DNA from: Spirochaetota bacterium
Lineage (GTDB): Bacteria > Spirochaetota > UBA4802 > UBA5550
Length of the DNA stretch: 36,283 bases
NCBI GenBank assembly: GCA_022709405.1
Contig: JAKLIV010000019.1
Coordinates: forward strand, 1 to 36,283
Direction of reading: 5' to 3'
Position numbers and translations under genes: made by a program. Shown in pieces: positions 1 to 8,020 of the stretch; positions within the stretch are counted from its first letter, which is position 1, and each line of letters starts with the position of its first letter. The notes beneath the pieces are model-generated. The model was not told the origin of the DNA. It saw only the letters and a program-made list of their open reading frames with translations, and did not search any database.

Positions 1-174
1 GGATGAAAGCGCGGTTCCCACAATTTTTATTAAAATCTTGCCTTTTTAATCCGCCTCGTTTAATGATTCTTCACGCAGAAAACAGGTAAAGACTTTTTTG
101 ACGATCCGTAAATTTTTTTCACCGATTGCCCGGGCCGTGAAAACGGCGCTTGAGGTGAAAATCGGGGATGAGAT
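1..174. other. upstream region without a gene
   Basis: No convincing gene lies here. The stretch is AT-rich for the window and ends with GGGGATGAGAT directly before the ATG at 175, a plausible ribosome-binding site for the oxidoreductase. Small reverse-strand frames crossing it also run deep into the oxidoreductase gene and look like shadows. Confidence 0.5.
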
Positions 175-2397
175 ATGGAAACCAGATACACATTTTGCCG
201 TATCTGCGAGTCCCTGTGCGGACTCGAGGTAACGGTCGACAACAACCGGGTCGTGAGCATCAGGCCCGACCGTGATAACGTCGCTACAACGGGGAGCTCG
301 TGCGTCAAGGGAACGCGCCAGCACATGATTTATGACTCGCCTGATCGGCTTCGCCATCCACTGAAGCGCCGGGGTGATTCATACGTGCAGGTTTCATGGG
401 ATGATGCGCTTTCCGATATCGGGCGCAGGTGCAGGAAAATAATCGCGGACCATGGTCCGGATTCGGTCGCCATGTACCTGGGCACCGCGGCCGGGTTCAG
501 CATGCTCCATCCGCTTTTCGCGCAGGGTTTTCTCACCGGAATCGGGTCGCGAAGCATGTACGCGCCGCATACCCAGGACTGCGCCAACAAATTCGCCGTG
601 GCGCGCCTCATGTACGGCTTCCCGTATATCCAGGCGTTTCCCGATGTCGACCGCACCGATTTTCTTCTGATCGCCGGGGGGAACCCGGCCATATCCCGGT
701 TCAGCTTTCTGCACCTGCCCAACGCCATAAAAAGATTCAAGGCCGTGATCGGGAGAGGGGGAAGAGTCGTGTTCGTCGATCCGCGGCGCACCGAATCTGC
801 CCGGGCGGTGGGCGAGCATGTCTTCATAAGGCCGGGATCGGACGTGTTTTTTTATCTTTCGTTTTTATGCGAGCTCGATGCCATTGGCGGAATCGACCGG
901 GTGCGCGCCGAAAAATTCATGAAAGGGCTCGATGAGGTGCTCGGTCTTGCCCGGGCCTGGCCGCCGGAACGCACGGAACCGGTGACCGGTATCAGTGCCG
1001 GCGTACTGCGCGGCCTTGTCGCTTCGTACAGTAAGGCGAAAAGCGCCGCCCTGTACTGCTCGACCGGCGTGAACATGGGCGGGGCCGGTTCCATGGCCTT
1101 CTGGCTGCAGGAGGTCATCAACGCCGCTTCGGGCAACCTCGACCGTTTCGGCGGCACGCTCGTTGGTAGAGGGGCCGTCGATTTTCCTGCACTCGGCAAG
1201 AAGCTCGGATTTTTACTGAGGACCGACACGTCGCGTATAGGATCGTTTCCCTCTGTCAGCGACTGCTTCGCCGGGGGCGTTCTCGCGGACGAGATACTGA
1301 CTCCCGGAAAAGGCCAGGTGCGCGCCCTCTTCTGCACGGGCGGGAATCCGCTGAACACCATGGCGAACCCGGAAAGGCTGAAAAAGGCGTTCTCTTCCCT
1401 GGACCTGATGGTCTCGGTCGACATTTTCCTGAACGAGACCGCATCTGTGGCCGATTACGTGCTCCCGGCCACGACGTTTTTCGAGATGCCGGACATTCAT
1501 TTCATTTTTCCGCTGTTATGCGGGCTTCAGATGGTGCCGTACGCCCAGGCGACTGACCGGGTCGTCGATCCCGACGGCGAGCAGCGCAATCCCGCGCATG
1601 TTTACGCCGATCTCGCGCGGGCATGCCGGGTTGACCTGTTCGGGTCCCGCGTGGCCGGAGCGCTGTTCAGGCTGAGCAGGTTTCTTGAAAAAAAAGGGAG
1701 GCCCCTTCGCGCTCTCACGCTTACCCCGGAGCGGCTTTTTTCGTTCATACTTCGGGCGTGCGGCCTGGGGGGATTCAGGAGTCTGCTGAAACACCCGCAC
1801 AGGGTGTTGCGCGCGCCCCATGCCGAAAACGATTTTCTCGGTAAAAGGGTGCTTACCGGCGACGGCCTGGTCGACCTCGCTCCAGTCCCTCTTATGCGGG
1901 ACGCGGAGCGGCTTGAATCGATTTTCGAAAGCCAGATGAAGAGTTCGGGAAGGCTCAAGCTCATCACGAGGCGGGCGGTGCGGACCCATAACTCATGGAT
2001 GCACAATGTGCCTGAATTCGTAAGCGGGCACAGGAAGACCAATTACCTGTATGTAAATCCGTCTGACGCTGCGGCCCGCGGGCTTGCCGAGGGGGATTTC
2101 GCGGATGTAACAAGCGCTGCCGGCACGGTGAGGCTGCCGGTGAGCCTGCTCGAAGACCTGATGCCCGGCGTGGTCGCGCTGCCGCACGGGTGGGGACACC
2201 AGCCGGCGCTCGGCCTTTCTGTTGCGGCGAGGACCGAGGGAGTGAACGTCAACCTTCTGGCGCCGGACGGGCCCGGTAACCTTGAGGGAGAATCAGGAAT
2301 GGCCCGGCTGACCGGCATCGATGTCGAGGTGGAGAAATCTCCCGGTCTGCATGATCCGTCGAGCTGGTCCGGCATTCCCCGGGAACGACCCATGTAG
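175..2397 (+). CDS. molybdopterin-dependent oxidoreductase with [4Fe-4S] cluster
   Basis: A 740-residue member of the DMSO-reductase/formate-dehydrogenase superfamily, which uses a bis-molybdopterin guanine dinucleotide cofactor for two-electron redox chemistry. The N-terminus carries the 4Fe-4S motif: Cys8, Cys11, Cys15 and Cys43, the last followed by VKG. A Cys at about residue 136 (TQDCANKF) lies where the family places its Mo ligand, so it is a candidate Cys ligand. The C-terminal third matches a molydopterin dinucleotide-binding domain (HTHNSWMHN-like region, then VNPSDAAARG and ALPHGWGHQ). There is no Tat or Sec signal, so the enzyme is probably cytoplasmic. The next gene, a DUF1295 membrane protein, starts 26 bases downstream and is probably co-transcribed. 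Family assignment is firm; the substrate cannot be read from sequence. Confidence 0.9.
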   Translation: METRYTFCRICESLCGLEVTVDNNRVVSIRPDRDNVATTGSSCVKGTRQHMIYDSPDRLRHPLKRRGDSYVQVSWDDALSDIGRRCRKIIADHGPDSVAMYLGTAAGFSMLHPLFAQGFLTGIGSRSMYAPHTQDCANKFAVARLMYGFPYIQAFPDVDRTDFLLIAGGNPAISRFSFLHLPNAIKRFKAVIGRGGRVVFVDPRRTESARAVGEHVFIRPGSDVFFYLSFLCELDAIGGIDRVRAEKFMKGLDEVLGLARAWPPERTEPVTGISAGVLRGLVASYSKAKSAALYCSTGVNMGGAGSMAFWLQEVINAASGNLDRFGGTLVGRGAVDFPALGKKLGFLLRTDTSRIGSFPSVSDCFAGGVLADEILTPGKGQVRALFCTGGNPLNTMANPERLKKAFSSLDLMVSVDIFLNETASVADYVLPATTFFEMPDIHFIFPLLCGLQMVPYAQATDRVVDPDGEQRNPAHVYADLARACRVDLFGSRVAGALFRLSRFLEKKGRPLRALTLTPERLFSFILRACGLGGFRSLLKHPHRVLRAPHAENDFLGKRVLTGDGLVDLAPVPLMRDAERLESIFESQMKSSGRLKLITRRAVRTHNSWMHNVPEFVSGHRKTNYLYVNPSDAAARGLAEGDFADVTSAAGTVRLPVSLLEDLMPGVVALPHGWGHQPALGLSVAARTEGVNVNLLAPDGPGNLEGESGMARLTGIDVEVEKSPGLHDPSSWSGIPRERPM

Positions 2398-2423
2398 TTG
2401 AACCTGTAAATGATGGAGAGGTC

Positions 2424-3329
2424 ATGCTTATGAAATCGAGAAAAAGGAATTATTCACGCAGGGCGTCTGTGGTCATATGCGCCTTTGCCTATATTGTCGC
2501 CTTCGGTGTCGCAGTCGCCGTTGTCGGCCTCATGGATGGCGCGCATCCGGTGCTTGCCGCGTTTGCCGCTGATTGCGCGGCGACCGCCGCGATATTCGTT
2601 TACAGCCTGCTCTTCGACAATTCGAGCATGTATGACCCGTACTGGAGCGTTGCGCCCCCGGTCATCGCGCTGTATTTCGCCAGTGAGTCCCTTGCCGAAG
2701 GGGCCATTTCTCCCCTGCAATGGGCCGCAATTGCCTGTGTGTTCATCTGGGGCGGGCGGCTCACCTGGAACTGGCTGCGCAACTGGAAGGGACTCGGGCA
2801 CGAGGACTGGCGCTATGTCGATATCTCGCGTAAGACAGGCAGGCTCAAGTGGCCTGTGAGCTTTCTGGGAATACATCTGTTTCCCACGGTCCAGGTTTTT
2901 CTGGGCTGCCTTTCTCTGTATCCGGCGCTGTCAGCGCCCGGAGCGGTTTCGGTGTTCCCGGGCATTCTCGCCTGCGCGGTGACCCTGACCGCGATATGGA
3001 TTGAGGCGAGGGCTGACCGGCAGCTTCTGGATTTCACGAGGTCGAATCCCCCTTCGGGGAGCATCATGGACAGGGGACTGTGGAAATGGTCGCGGCACCC
3101 GAACTATTTCGGCGAGGTCTCCTTCTGGTGGGGCCTTTTTCTGTTCGGGCTGTCGTCCGGAAAATTCTACTGGTGGACCCTTGCCGGTCCGGTATTCATC
3201 ACCGTGATGTTCGCGTTCGTCAGCATTCCCATGATGGACCGCCGCATGATCGCCCGAAGGCCCGGGTATGCGGCGCACATGAAAAAGACATCCGCCCTGG
3301 TGCCGCTGCCCCCGAAGAAAGGGGCATGA
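2424..3329 (+). CDS. DUF1295 (steroid 5-alpha-reductase-like) membrane protein
   Basis: A 301-residue polytopic membrane protein with about six hydrophobic segments. The C-terminal signature GLWKWSRHPNYFGE (residues 218-231) is the hallmark of DUF1295, a branch of the isoprenylcysteine methyltransferase/steroid 5-alpha-reductase fold. The start has a strong ribosome-binding site, GGAGAGG, two bases upstream of the ATG, with a second in-frame ATG at codon 3. It follows the molybdopterin oxidoreductase by 26 bases, suggesting an operon. The family fits a lipid or steroid-like substrate in the membrane, but this is family knowledge, not something shown here. Its stop codon abuts the stop codon of the convergent FecR-like gene, with no base between them. 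Confidence 0.88.
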   Translation: MLMKSRKRNYSRRASVVICAFAYIVAFGVAVAVVGLMDGAHPVLAAFAADCAATAAIFVYSLLFDNSSMYDPYWSVAPPVIALYFASESLAEGAISPLQWAAIACVFIWGGRLTWNWLRNWKGLGHEDWRYVDISRKTGRLKWPVSFLGIHLFPTVQVFLGCLSLYPALSAPGAVSVFPGILACAVTLTAIWIEARADRQLLDFTRSNPPSGSIMDRGLWKWSRHPNYFGEVSFWWGLFLFGLSSGKFYWWTLAGPVFITVMFAFVSIPMMDRRMIARRPGYAAHMKKTSALVPLPPKKGA

Positions 3330-4127
3330 TCATTCCCGCGCGAGCTCGGCCAATGCCGGATAATAGACGCCGGTTTCGCCGTATTCGGTCACGTAGCTTG
3401 CGGCCAGCTCTTTCATGAGGGCCTCGTCGCCCGTGTTGGCTGCGCAGATTATCGCCCTGGCAAGGCATATCTCCCGGTGCCTGAATTCCCTGATGCGGCT
3501 CCGGTGCAGGGGCAGATACAGGGCGAGCGCTCCCGCGTAATCCATCCTGATGAAAAGGATTTCGGCCAGGTAAAACGATATCAGGTTTTCGGTATGCTTC
3601 TTGAGTCCCGGGTCGCGGGAAAGCCCGTCGAACGCGGCCCATGCGTCGTCGTACCGGCCCTCGCTGTAAAGGTCCATGGCGGATTTCAGCTTTGCGGCCG
3701 CGGCAGATTCCCGCGCCGGATCGTCCTTCCCCCTCACTGCAGTCACCACGGTCCGCGGGCTGTAGTGGACGACATCGAGGGTGAGCTTCTTCATCAGCGA
3801 ATACAGGATGCCGGATTTCCTGACGCCCGCAGCGATGTTCGCGGCGCTGAATCTGAATATGGCCGGGCCAGAGATCCTGCACAGCGATCCGCGGGATTCG
3901 GACGCGACCTCGAGCACCGATTTTTCTTTCAGATGGAGCATGTCCCCTTCGAACACGGGGTCGCTGTTGTGCGGGACGATTTTTTTGCCGGAGCGGATGA
4001 TTTCGGCCTCGCCGACCACGAAGATTACCGTGTATTTTTCGCGGGCATTTTCACCGCCCTGGCCGAACAGGTCCGGAGGCCATGCAAAAAATACAAGCAG
4101 GATTATAACCGATATACCGTTTTTCAT
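3330..4127 (-). CDS. exported FecR-like domain protein with C-terminal TPR-like helices
   Basis: A 265-residue protein if the ATG at 4127 is used. It begins with a signal peptide (MKNGISVIILLVFFAW, cleavage near FGQG). Residues of about 30-125 have the FecR/LysM-like beta pattern seen in FecR domains: a short strand-rich VGEAEIIRSGKKI, then GDMLHLKEKSVLEV, then VRKSGILYSLMKK with RTVVTAVRG. The rest is helical with TPR-like repeats (SAMDLYSEGRYDDAWAAF). A longer frame could start at a GTG at 4166, but that start lies inside a repeat-like intergenic element and would place charged residues before the signal peptide, so I reject it. The gene lies 255 bases downstream of the TPR-CHAT gene on the same strand. 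FecR domains often accompany CHAT proteins in other bacteria. The exact role is unknown. Confidence 0.72.
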   Translation of the reverse strand: MKNGISVIILLVFFAWPPDLFGQGGENAREKYTVIFVVGEAEIIRSGKKIVPHNSDPVFEGDMLHLKEKSVLEVASESRGSLCRISGPAIFRFSAANIAAGVRKSGILYSLMKKLTLDVVHYSPRTVVTAVRGKDDPARESAAAAKLKSAMDLYSEGRYDDAWAAFDGLSRDPGLKKHTENLISFYLAEILFIRMDYAGALALYLPLHRSRIREFRHREICLARAIICAANTGDEALMKELAASYVTEYGETGVYYPALAELARE

Positions 4128-4382
4128 TTTTTCAGAAATTTTTTGAAAAGACAGCCGCAGAGCCACAGAGAAATATTTTATTCATTCGATAAAACCACAT
4201 TTAAAGTTTACAACCTGATTTAATTAAATATCGATTACTTTTTTTATCCCCGTTATCTCCTTTTCATCTTCTATCCCCTGAATCTTTACTCTGTGTACTC
4301 CGTGACTCAGTGGCTATCTTTATTAAATTTTTTTGGAAACATAAGTCCGTATAATTCCATTCACGAATCGGCCGCGCCTCGC
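4128..4382. repeat. AT-rich intergenic region with inverted-repeat ends
   Basis: No gene is seen between the FecR-like and TPR-CHAT genes. Two GC-richer motifs lie in inverse orientation at the edges: GCAGAGCCACAGAG at 4157-4170 and CTCTGTGTACTCCGTGACTC around 4289-4309 followed by AGTGGC. The centre is very AT-rich. The motif resembles the CTCTGTG/CACAGAG-type intergenic repeats found in many genomes. I infer a small non-coding repeat element; its copy number elsewhere is unknown. Confidence 0.45.
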
Positions 4383-7349
4383 CTATTCACCATACACCAC
4401 AAATGGCGCCCAGTAGAACGGGTCGGGGAACTCCTCGCTGACCGACCGCTGCGCCTCCTGCAGCGCCCTGCCGGGCGGCATGCCTTTCTTTAAGATGTTT
4501 CCGTAGAATTCCTCCATGAGCAAGCACGCGGCCTCGTCGTCGACCGGCCACAGGCTCGCCATGACCGAGCGGGAGCCGGCGATCATGAAGGCCTGGGGCA
4601 GCCCGACCATTCCTTCTCCCCTGATATAATGGCCGAGCGAGGTTTCGCACGCGCTCATGACCACGAGGTCGCATTTGAGTCCCAGCGTCTTGATTTCGCC
4701 GAGCCTGAGATACCCGTCCCGTCTCATCCCGCCGTGACGGGTAGTGTAGGCACCGTATTCGACCTTTCGGTGTTTTTTGGCCGCGGCAGGGAGGGACAGA
4801 ACGATCGCGTTGAGGGAGGGATTGCTGTCGATGAAAAGCCCGTGCGCCGCGAAATGTATGATGCGGTATTTTCCGAGGATTTTCCGGTCGTTCATCTCGA
4901 ACACCATGTCCTCGTTGGCGTCGATCCCGGTCAGGACATGCCCGGCCGGGGATTCGCCGCCGTAGGCTATGTTTCCGATCAGGGCCACCTCCTCGGCCGT
5001 TCCCGGGAGATTGCCGAATCCGGGATCGTCCGACGCTTCCGCCTGAAATGAGCCTTCGGCCGCGGCTGCTTCGCCGTGAAACGCCATGGACCCTGCAGAC
5101 CTCATCCTGCCCCTGACCGCGGCGCCGACGTTTTCATGGCCGGCGCCGTACACAGCGTTGCCCAGGGCGAGCAGGGGATGCGCTGCCCGTGCGGATTTTC
5201 TTCCGGCGAGGTCGAGCCATATGGCGGGCGAGTGGACCAGGCAGTACTGCCGGGACTGCGAAAACATCCCGCCGGATTCGTCTTTCAGGATACCGATGGG
5301 GACGTAGTACACGGGGCCGTCGGGTACGATCACGAATTTTCTGGCCGAGGGCGCTTCATTCATCACCGGTTTCAGCAGCCCGTCGAAAAGCTTTCTTGAG
5401 AGCCGTTCTCTTTCCTGTTCTATGCCGTTTGCGTCGATATCACCCTCGATTGCGCCGACCAGGATTTCCCTGAATCCGGCATCTCCGGCCCGGGGAAAAT
5501 CACCGGTCACGAGGCCGGCTGAATCAAGGGAATATACGCTGCCGTCCCTGACCGAATATTTTTTCCCTTCCAGTTTCCGGTTCCAGAACACGGGAGAACC
5601 GTCCGCGCTCCTGATTCTGGCCAGGATTGTGCCCCCCGAAGGGTACTTGTACAGGACATGAATGTTGCGCGAATCGTTCGCGATCTCGCCGTATATGTCG
5701 CCGCCCAGGTCGACGGCCCTGAGGCCGCGATCCTGCGTGAGCACGAAGGCGGTGCATTTCTTTTCATTCAGCGAATAGCTCACGAGCGCCTGGTCCGGTG
5801 CGAGGGCTGCCAGGATGTCGGCGAGCGCGGGCGCCGCAGGCGATCTGAGGGCCGCGTATGCCGGATACGATGCCATGAGTGCGGCGTCGGTTTTTTCCTT
5901 TTCGGCCTCGAGCTTCCAGATGGCTTTCATCAGTTTCCCGGCTTCGGCGGGATTGCCCGATTCGGCCTGCACCGCCCTGTCGGATTCGGCGGTTTCGATC
6001 TCGTTCATTATGGTTAGGAGCCGCGCCTGCTTTTCTGCCGGAACCTCTCCCTTTCCGAGCGCGTCCTTGAGGGTCATGTCTTCGGTTATCGAGAGGCCCT
6101 TTTTCATGCAGTCGGCGATGAAAGCCTTTTCAGTATCGCCCCGTGCGAGCTCGAGATCGATTATCCTGTTGAACACGCCGATGTGGCGGTCGGAGAACCC
6201 CGACTTGCCCCTGCCGATTTCAAGACGGTACTTGAGCACGAGGGCGGCGGCTGCGCCGAAGGATTCGGACGCCTTCTTCGGCTGTTCCCGTTCGACGTAG
6301 AGTTCGCCGAGATGGGTGAGCGCCGTTATGCGGCCGTCGCGGTCGCCTCCGCCGGTCAGTATCCCGAGGGCCCTCATGTAGTATTTTTCGGAATCGTCGT
6401 AGCTCTTCAGGGCCCTGTACGCCTGGCCCAGGTTGATGCAGGCATAGGCCGTGTGCGGATGATCCGCGCCGAGGGTCTTCAGGTAGATTGAAAGGGCCAG
6501 GTTGTAATATGTTATCGAGGAGCTTTCGTCACCGAGATAGTGGTATCCAAGGCCGAGGTTGTTGTACGCGACCGCGAGAAAAGGATGGTCCTCGCCGATG
6601 GTCTTTTTGTATATGGGGACCGCCTTGAGATAGTATTCAACCGCCCTGTCGTATTCGCCAAGAGGCTCGTGAGAACCGCCGAGGTTTACATAGGTGGTGG
6701 CGACGAATTCATGATCCTCTCCCAGCGATTCGCGGTAAATGGCGAGCGCCTTTTCGTAATGGGAGATCGCGCCCCGGTAGTCTCCCCTTGACTTGAGGGC
6801 GCCCCCGATATAGTTGCACGCAGTAGCGACATACACGTGTTTGTCGCCAAGTTTCTTGCGGTAAATATCCATTGCGGCGGAATGGAATTCCAGGGCCCGC
6901 GAAACGTCCCCCTTACTCCTGTACGCCTCGCCCATGTTCAGGTACGCGGTCCCGAGATACTCGCTTGCGGCCCCGTATCGGGCCGCATAAATGGCGGCCG
7001 CTTTCTGGTAATGCTCGATTGCCAGGTCGAAGCTGCCGGTGGCGGATTCGGCGTAGGCGAGCCTGTCGTACATGACGCCGGTCATGGCCGCGTCATCGCC
7101 GAAAATCTCCCTTGCGAGCTCGAGGGACTTTCTTGCCGGGTCGAGCGCGGCCCTGAAATCGCGCGACGCGGCGGCCCTGTCGTAGGCCTGGTACTGCGCC
7201 GCGAATTCGGCGTACCGGGGGTGTTTCGTGTAGTCCGGTTCCTGGGCGGTCCCGGGACCCGAGATGATAAGGGCCGCGGTGACAAGGAGAAGCGATATTT
7301 TTTTTATTATGGCGGAACGGGTGTCCTGGTTTGATTTACAGCTTGTCAT
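4383..7349 (-). CDS. exported TPR-CHAT protein (caspase-like peptidase family)
   Basis: A 988-residue protein with an N-terminal signal peptide or anchor (hydrophobic residues 14-34, possible cleavage after GTAQ). It has seven tandem 42-residue kinesin-light-chain-type tetratricopeptide repeats (about residues 93-385), a helical linker (about 390-520), and a C-terminal CHAT domain of the caspase/separase clan. The presumed catalytic dyad is intact: His836 in HFAAHG and Cys901 in SACETSLG, followed by GLPQAFMIAGSRSV and WPVDD, all typical of CHAT. Export makes it unlike the cytoplasmic Csx29 TPR-CHAT of type III-E CRISPR; no CRISPR genes are nearby. It sits between a YkgJ-like gene (86 bases upstream) and the FecR-like gene. 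A role as a periplasmic or surface protease is inferred; substrates are unknown. Confidence 0.88.
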   Translation of the reverse strand: MTSCKSNQDTRSAIIKKISLLLVTAALIISGPGTAQEPDYTKHPRYAEFAAQYQAYDRAAASRDFRAALDPARKSLELAREIFGDDAAMTGVMYDRLAYAESATGSFDLAIEHYQKAAAIYAARYGAASEYLGTAYLNMGEAYRSKGDVSRALEFHSAAMDIYRKKLGDKHVYVATACNYIGGALKSRGDYRGAISHYEKALAIYRESLGEDHEFVATTYVNLGGSHEPLGEYDRAVEYYLKAVPIYKKTIGEDHPFLAVAYNNLGLGYHYLGDESSSITYYNLALSIYLKTLGADHPHTAYACINLGQAYRALKSYDDSEKYYMRALGILTGGGDRDGRITALTHLGELYVEREQPKKASESFGAAAALVLKYRLEIGRGKSGFSDRHIGVFNRIIDLELARGDTEKAFIADCMKKGLSITEDMTLKDALGKGEVPAEKQARLLTIMNEIETAESDRAVQAESGNPAEAGKLMKAIWKLEAEKEKTDAALMASYPAYAALRSPAAPALADILAALAPDQALVSYSLNEKKCTAFVLTQDRGLRAVDLGGDIYGEIANDSRNIHVLYKYPSGGTILARIRSADGSPVFWNRKLEGKKYSVRDGSVYSLDSAGLVTGDFPRAGDAGFREILVGAIEGDIDANGIEQERERLSRKLFDGLLKPVMNEAPSARKFVIVPDGPVYYVPIGILKDESGGMFSQSRQYCLVHSPAIWLDLAGRKSARAAHPLLALGNAVYGAGHENVGAAVRGRMRSAGSMAFHGEAAAAEGSFQAEASDDPGFGNLPGTAEEVALIGNIAYGGESPAGHVLTGIDANEDMVFEMNDRKILGKYRIIHFAAHGLFIDSNPSLNAIVLSLPAAAKKHRKVEYGAYTTRHGGMRRDGYLRLGEIKTLGLKCDLVVMSACETSLGHYIRGEGMVGLPQAFMIAGSRSVMASLWPVDDEAACLLMEEFYGNILKKGMPPGRALQEAQRSVSEEFPDPFYWAPFVVYGE

Positions 7350-7435
7350 ATTGAATCACTCTGCTTGATGTTCCAATATCCGCACCCCGATGTCAACGAA
7401 TAATATGCGCCCTGTGTCGGAATCGGCGGTACCCA

Positions 7436-7960
7436 TCATTCCAGCGCCGGAATCTCCTCCATCGCGAACCGGCTGTTCTTCAGCTCCTCGTAGCGCCCGA
7501 TATCGTGTAAAAACCTGATGTTCACCGCAGCGAGCGACAGATTGACCTTGTCCATCTCGATGATATGGCCGATCGGGAATTCCTTCACTCCGGTGAAATT
7601 GATCTCGCAGGCCGATATTTCAGCTGCGCCGCCCGCTCCGGTTTCATCCCGGTACAGCAGCGGGAAACCCTGGGTGCGGCACAGGACCGGCCGCGCCCGG
7701 TACACGGAGCACAGACCGTGGTCCAGGAATATGCATGACCCGGAGGATCTGCCCGAAGCCTGGAGCGGCCCGAGGCTGTGTTTGATGTACCAGGCCTCGA
7801 CCGGGAACAGGGATATTCCCGGAATGCAGCAGGATGCGCACGCCTCCCTGCAGCGGATTTCGGCGCCGTAGTAATCGGCGAGAGAGCGGCAGATCGCATC
7901 CAGGCTTTGCAGGAGATTTTCATAATGGCCGAAATTGAATGTCATGCCGCGGTGTTTCAT
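7436..7960 (-). CDS. YkgJ-family cysteine-cluster protein
   Basis: A 174-residue protein of the YkgJ/UPF0153 family, presumed to bind zinc or an iron-sulfur cluster. The N-terminal signature is CREACASCC (residues near 37-45), followed by CIFLDHGLCSVYRARPVLCR, a spacing characteristic of the family. There is no signal peptide or membrane segment. The gene lies 60 bases downstream of the hybrid histidine kinase and 86 bases upstream of the TPR-CHAT gene, all on the minus strand, so co-transcription is possible. Known members have no settled biochemical role. Confidence 0.82.
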   Translation of the reverse strand: MKHRGMTFNFGHYENLLQSLDAICRSLADYYGAEIRCREACASCCIPGISLFPVEAWYIKHSLGPLQASGRSSGSCIFLDHGLCSVYRARPVLCRTQGFPLLYRDETGAGGAAEISACEINFTGVKEFPIGHIIEMDKVNLSLAAVNIRFLHDIGRYEELKNSRFAMEEIPALE

Positions 7961-8020
7961 CGGGGCCAGAGTAGACCGCCGGGATCGTCCGAGGCAAGCA
8001 TCTTCTCGCGGTCGCCGGAA

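Noticed and set aside
4125..4166. GTG start at 4166 for the FecR-like gene
   Set aside because: It lies in an intergenic repeat-like motif, has no ribosome-binding site, and would put a non-signal extension before a good signal peptide.
4383..7349. Type III-E CRISPR Csx29-like TPR-CHAT
   Set aside because: The protein has a signal peptide, and there is no gRAMP effector, Cas1 or repeat array in the window.
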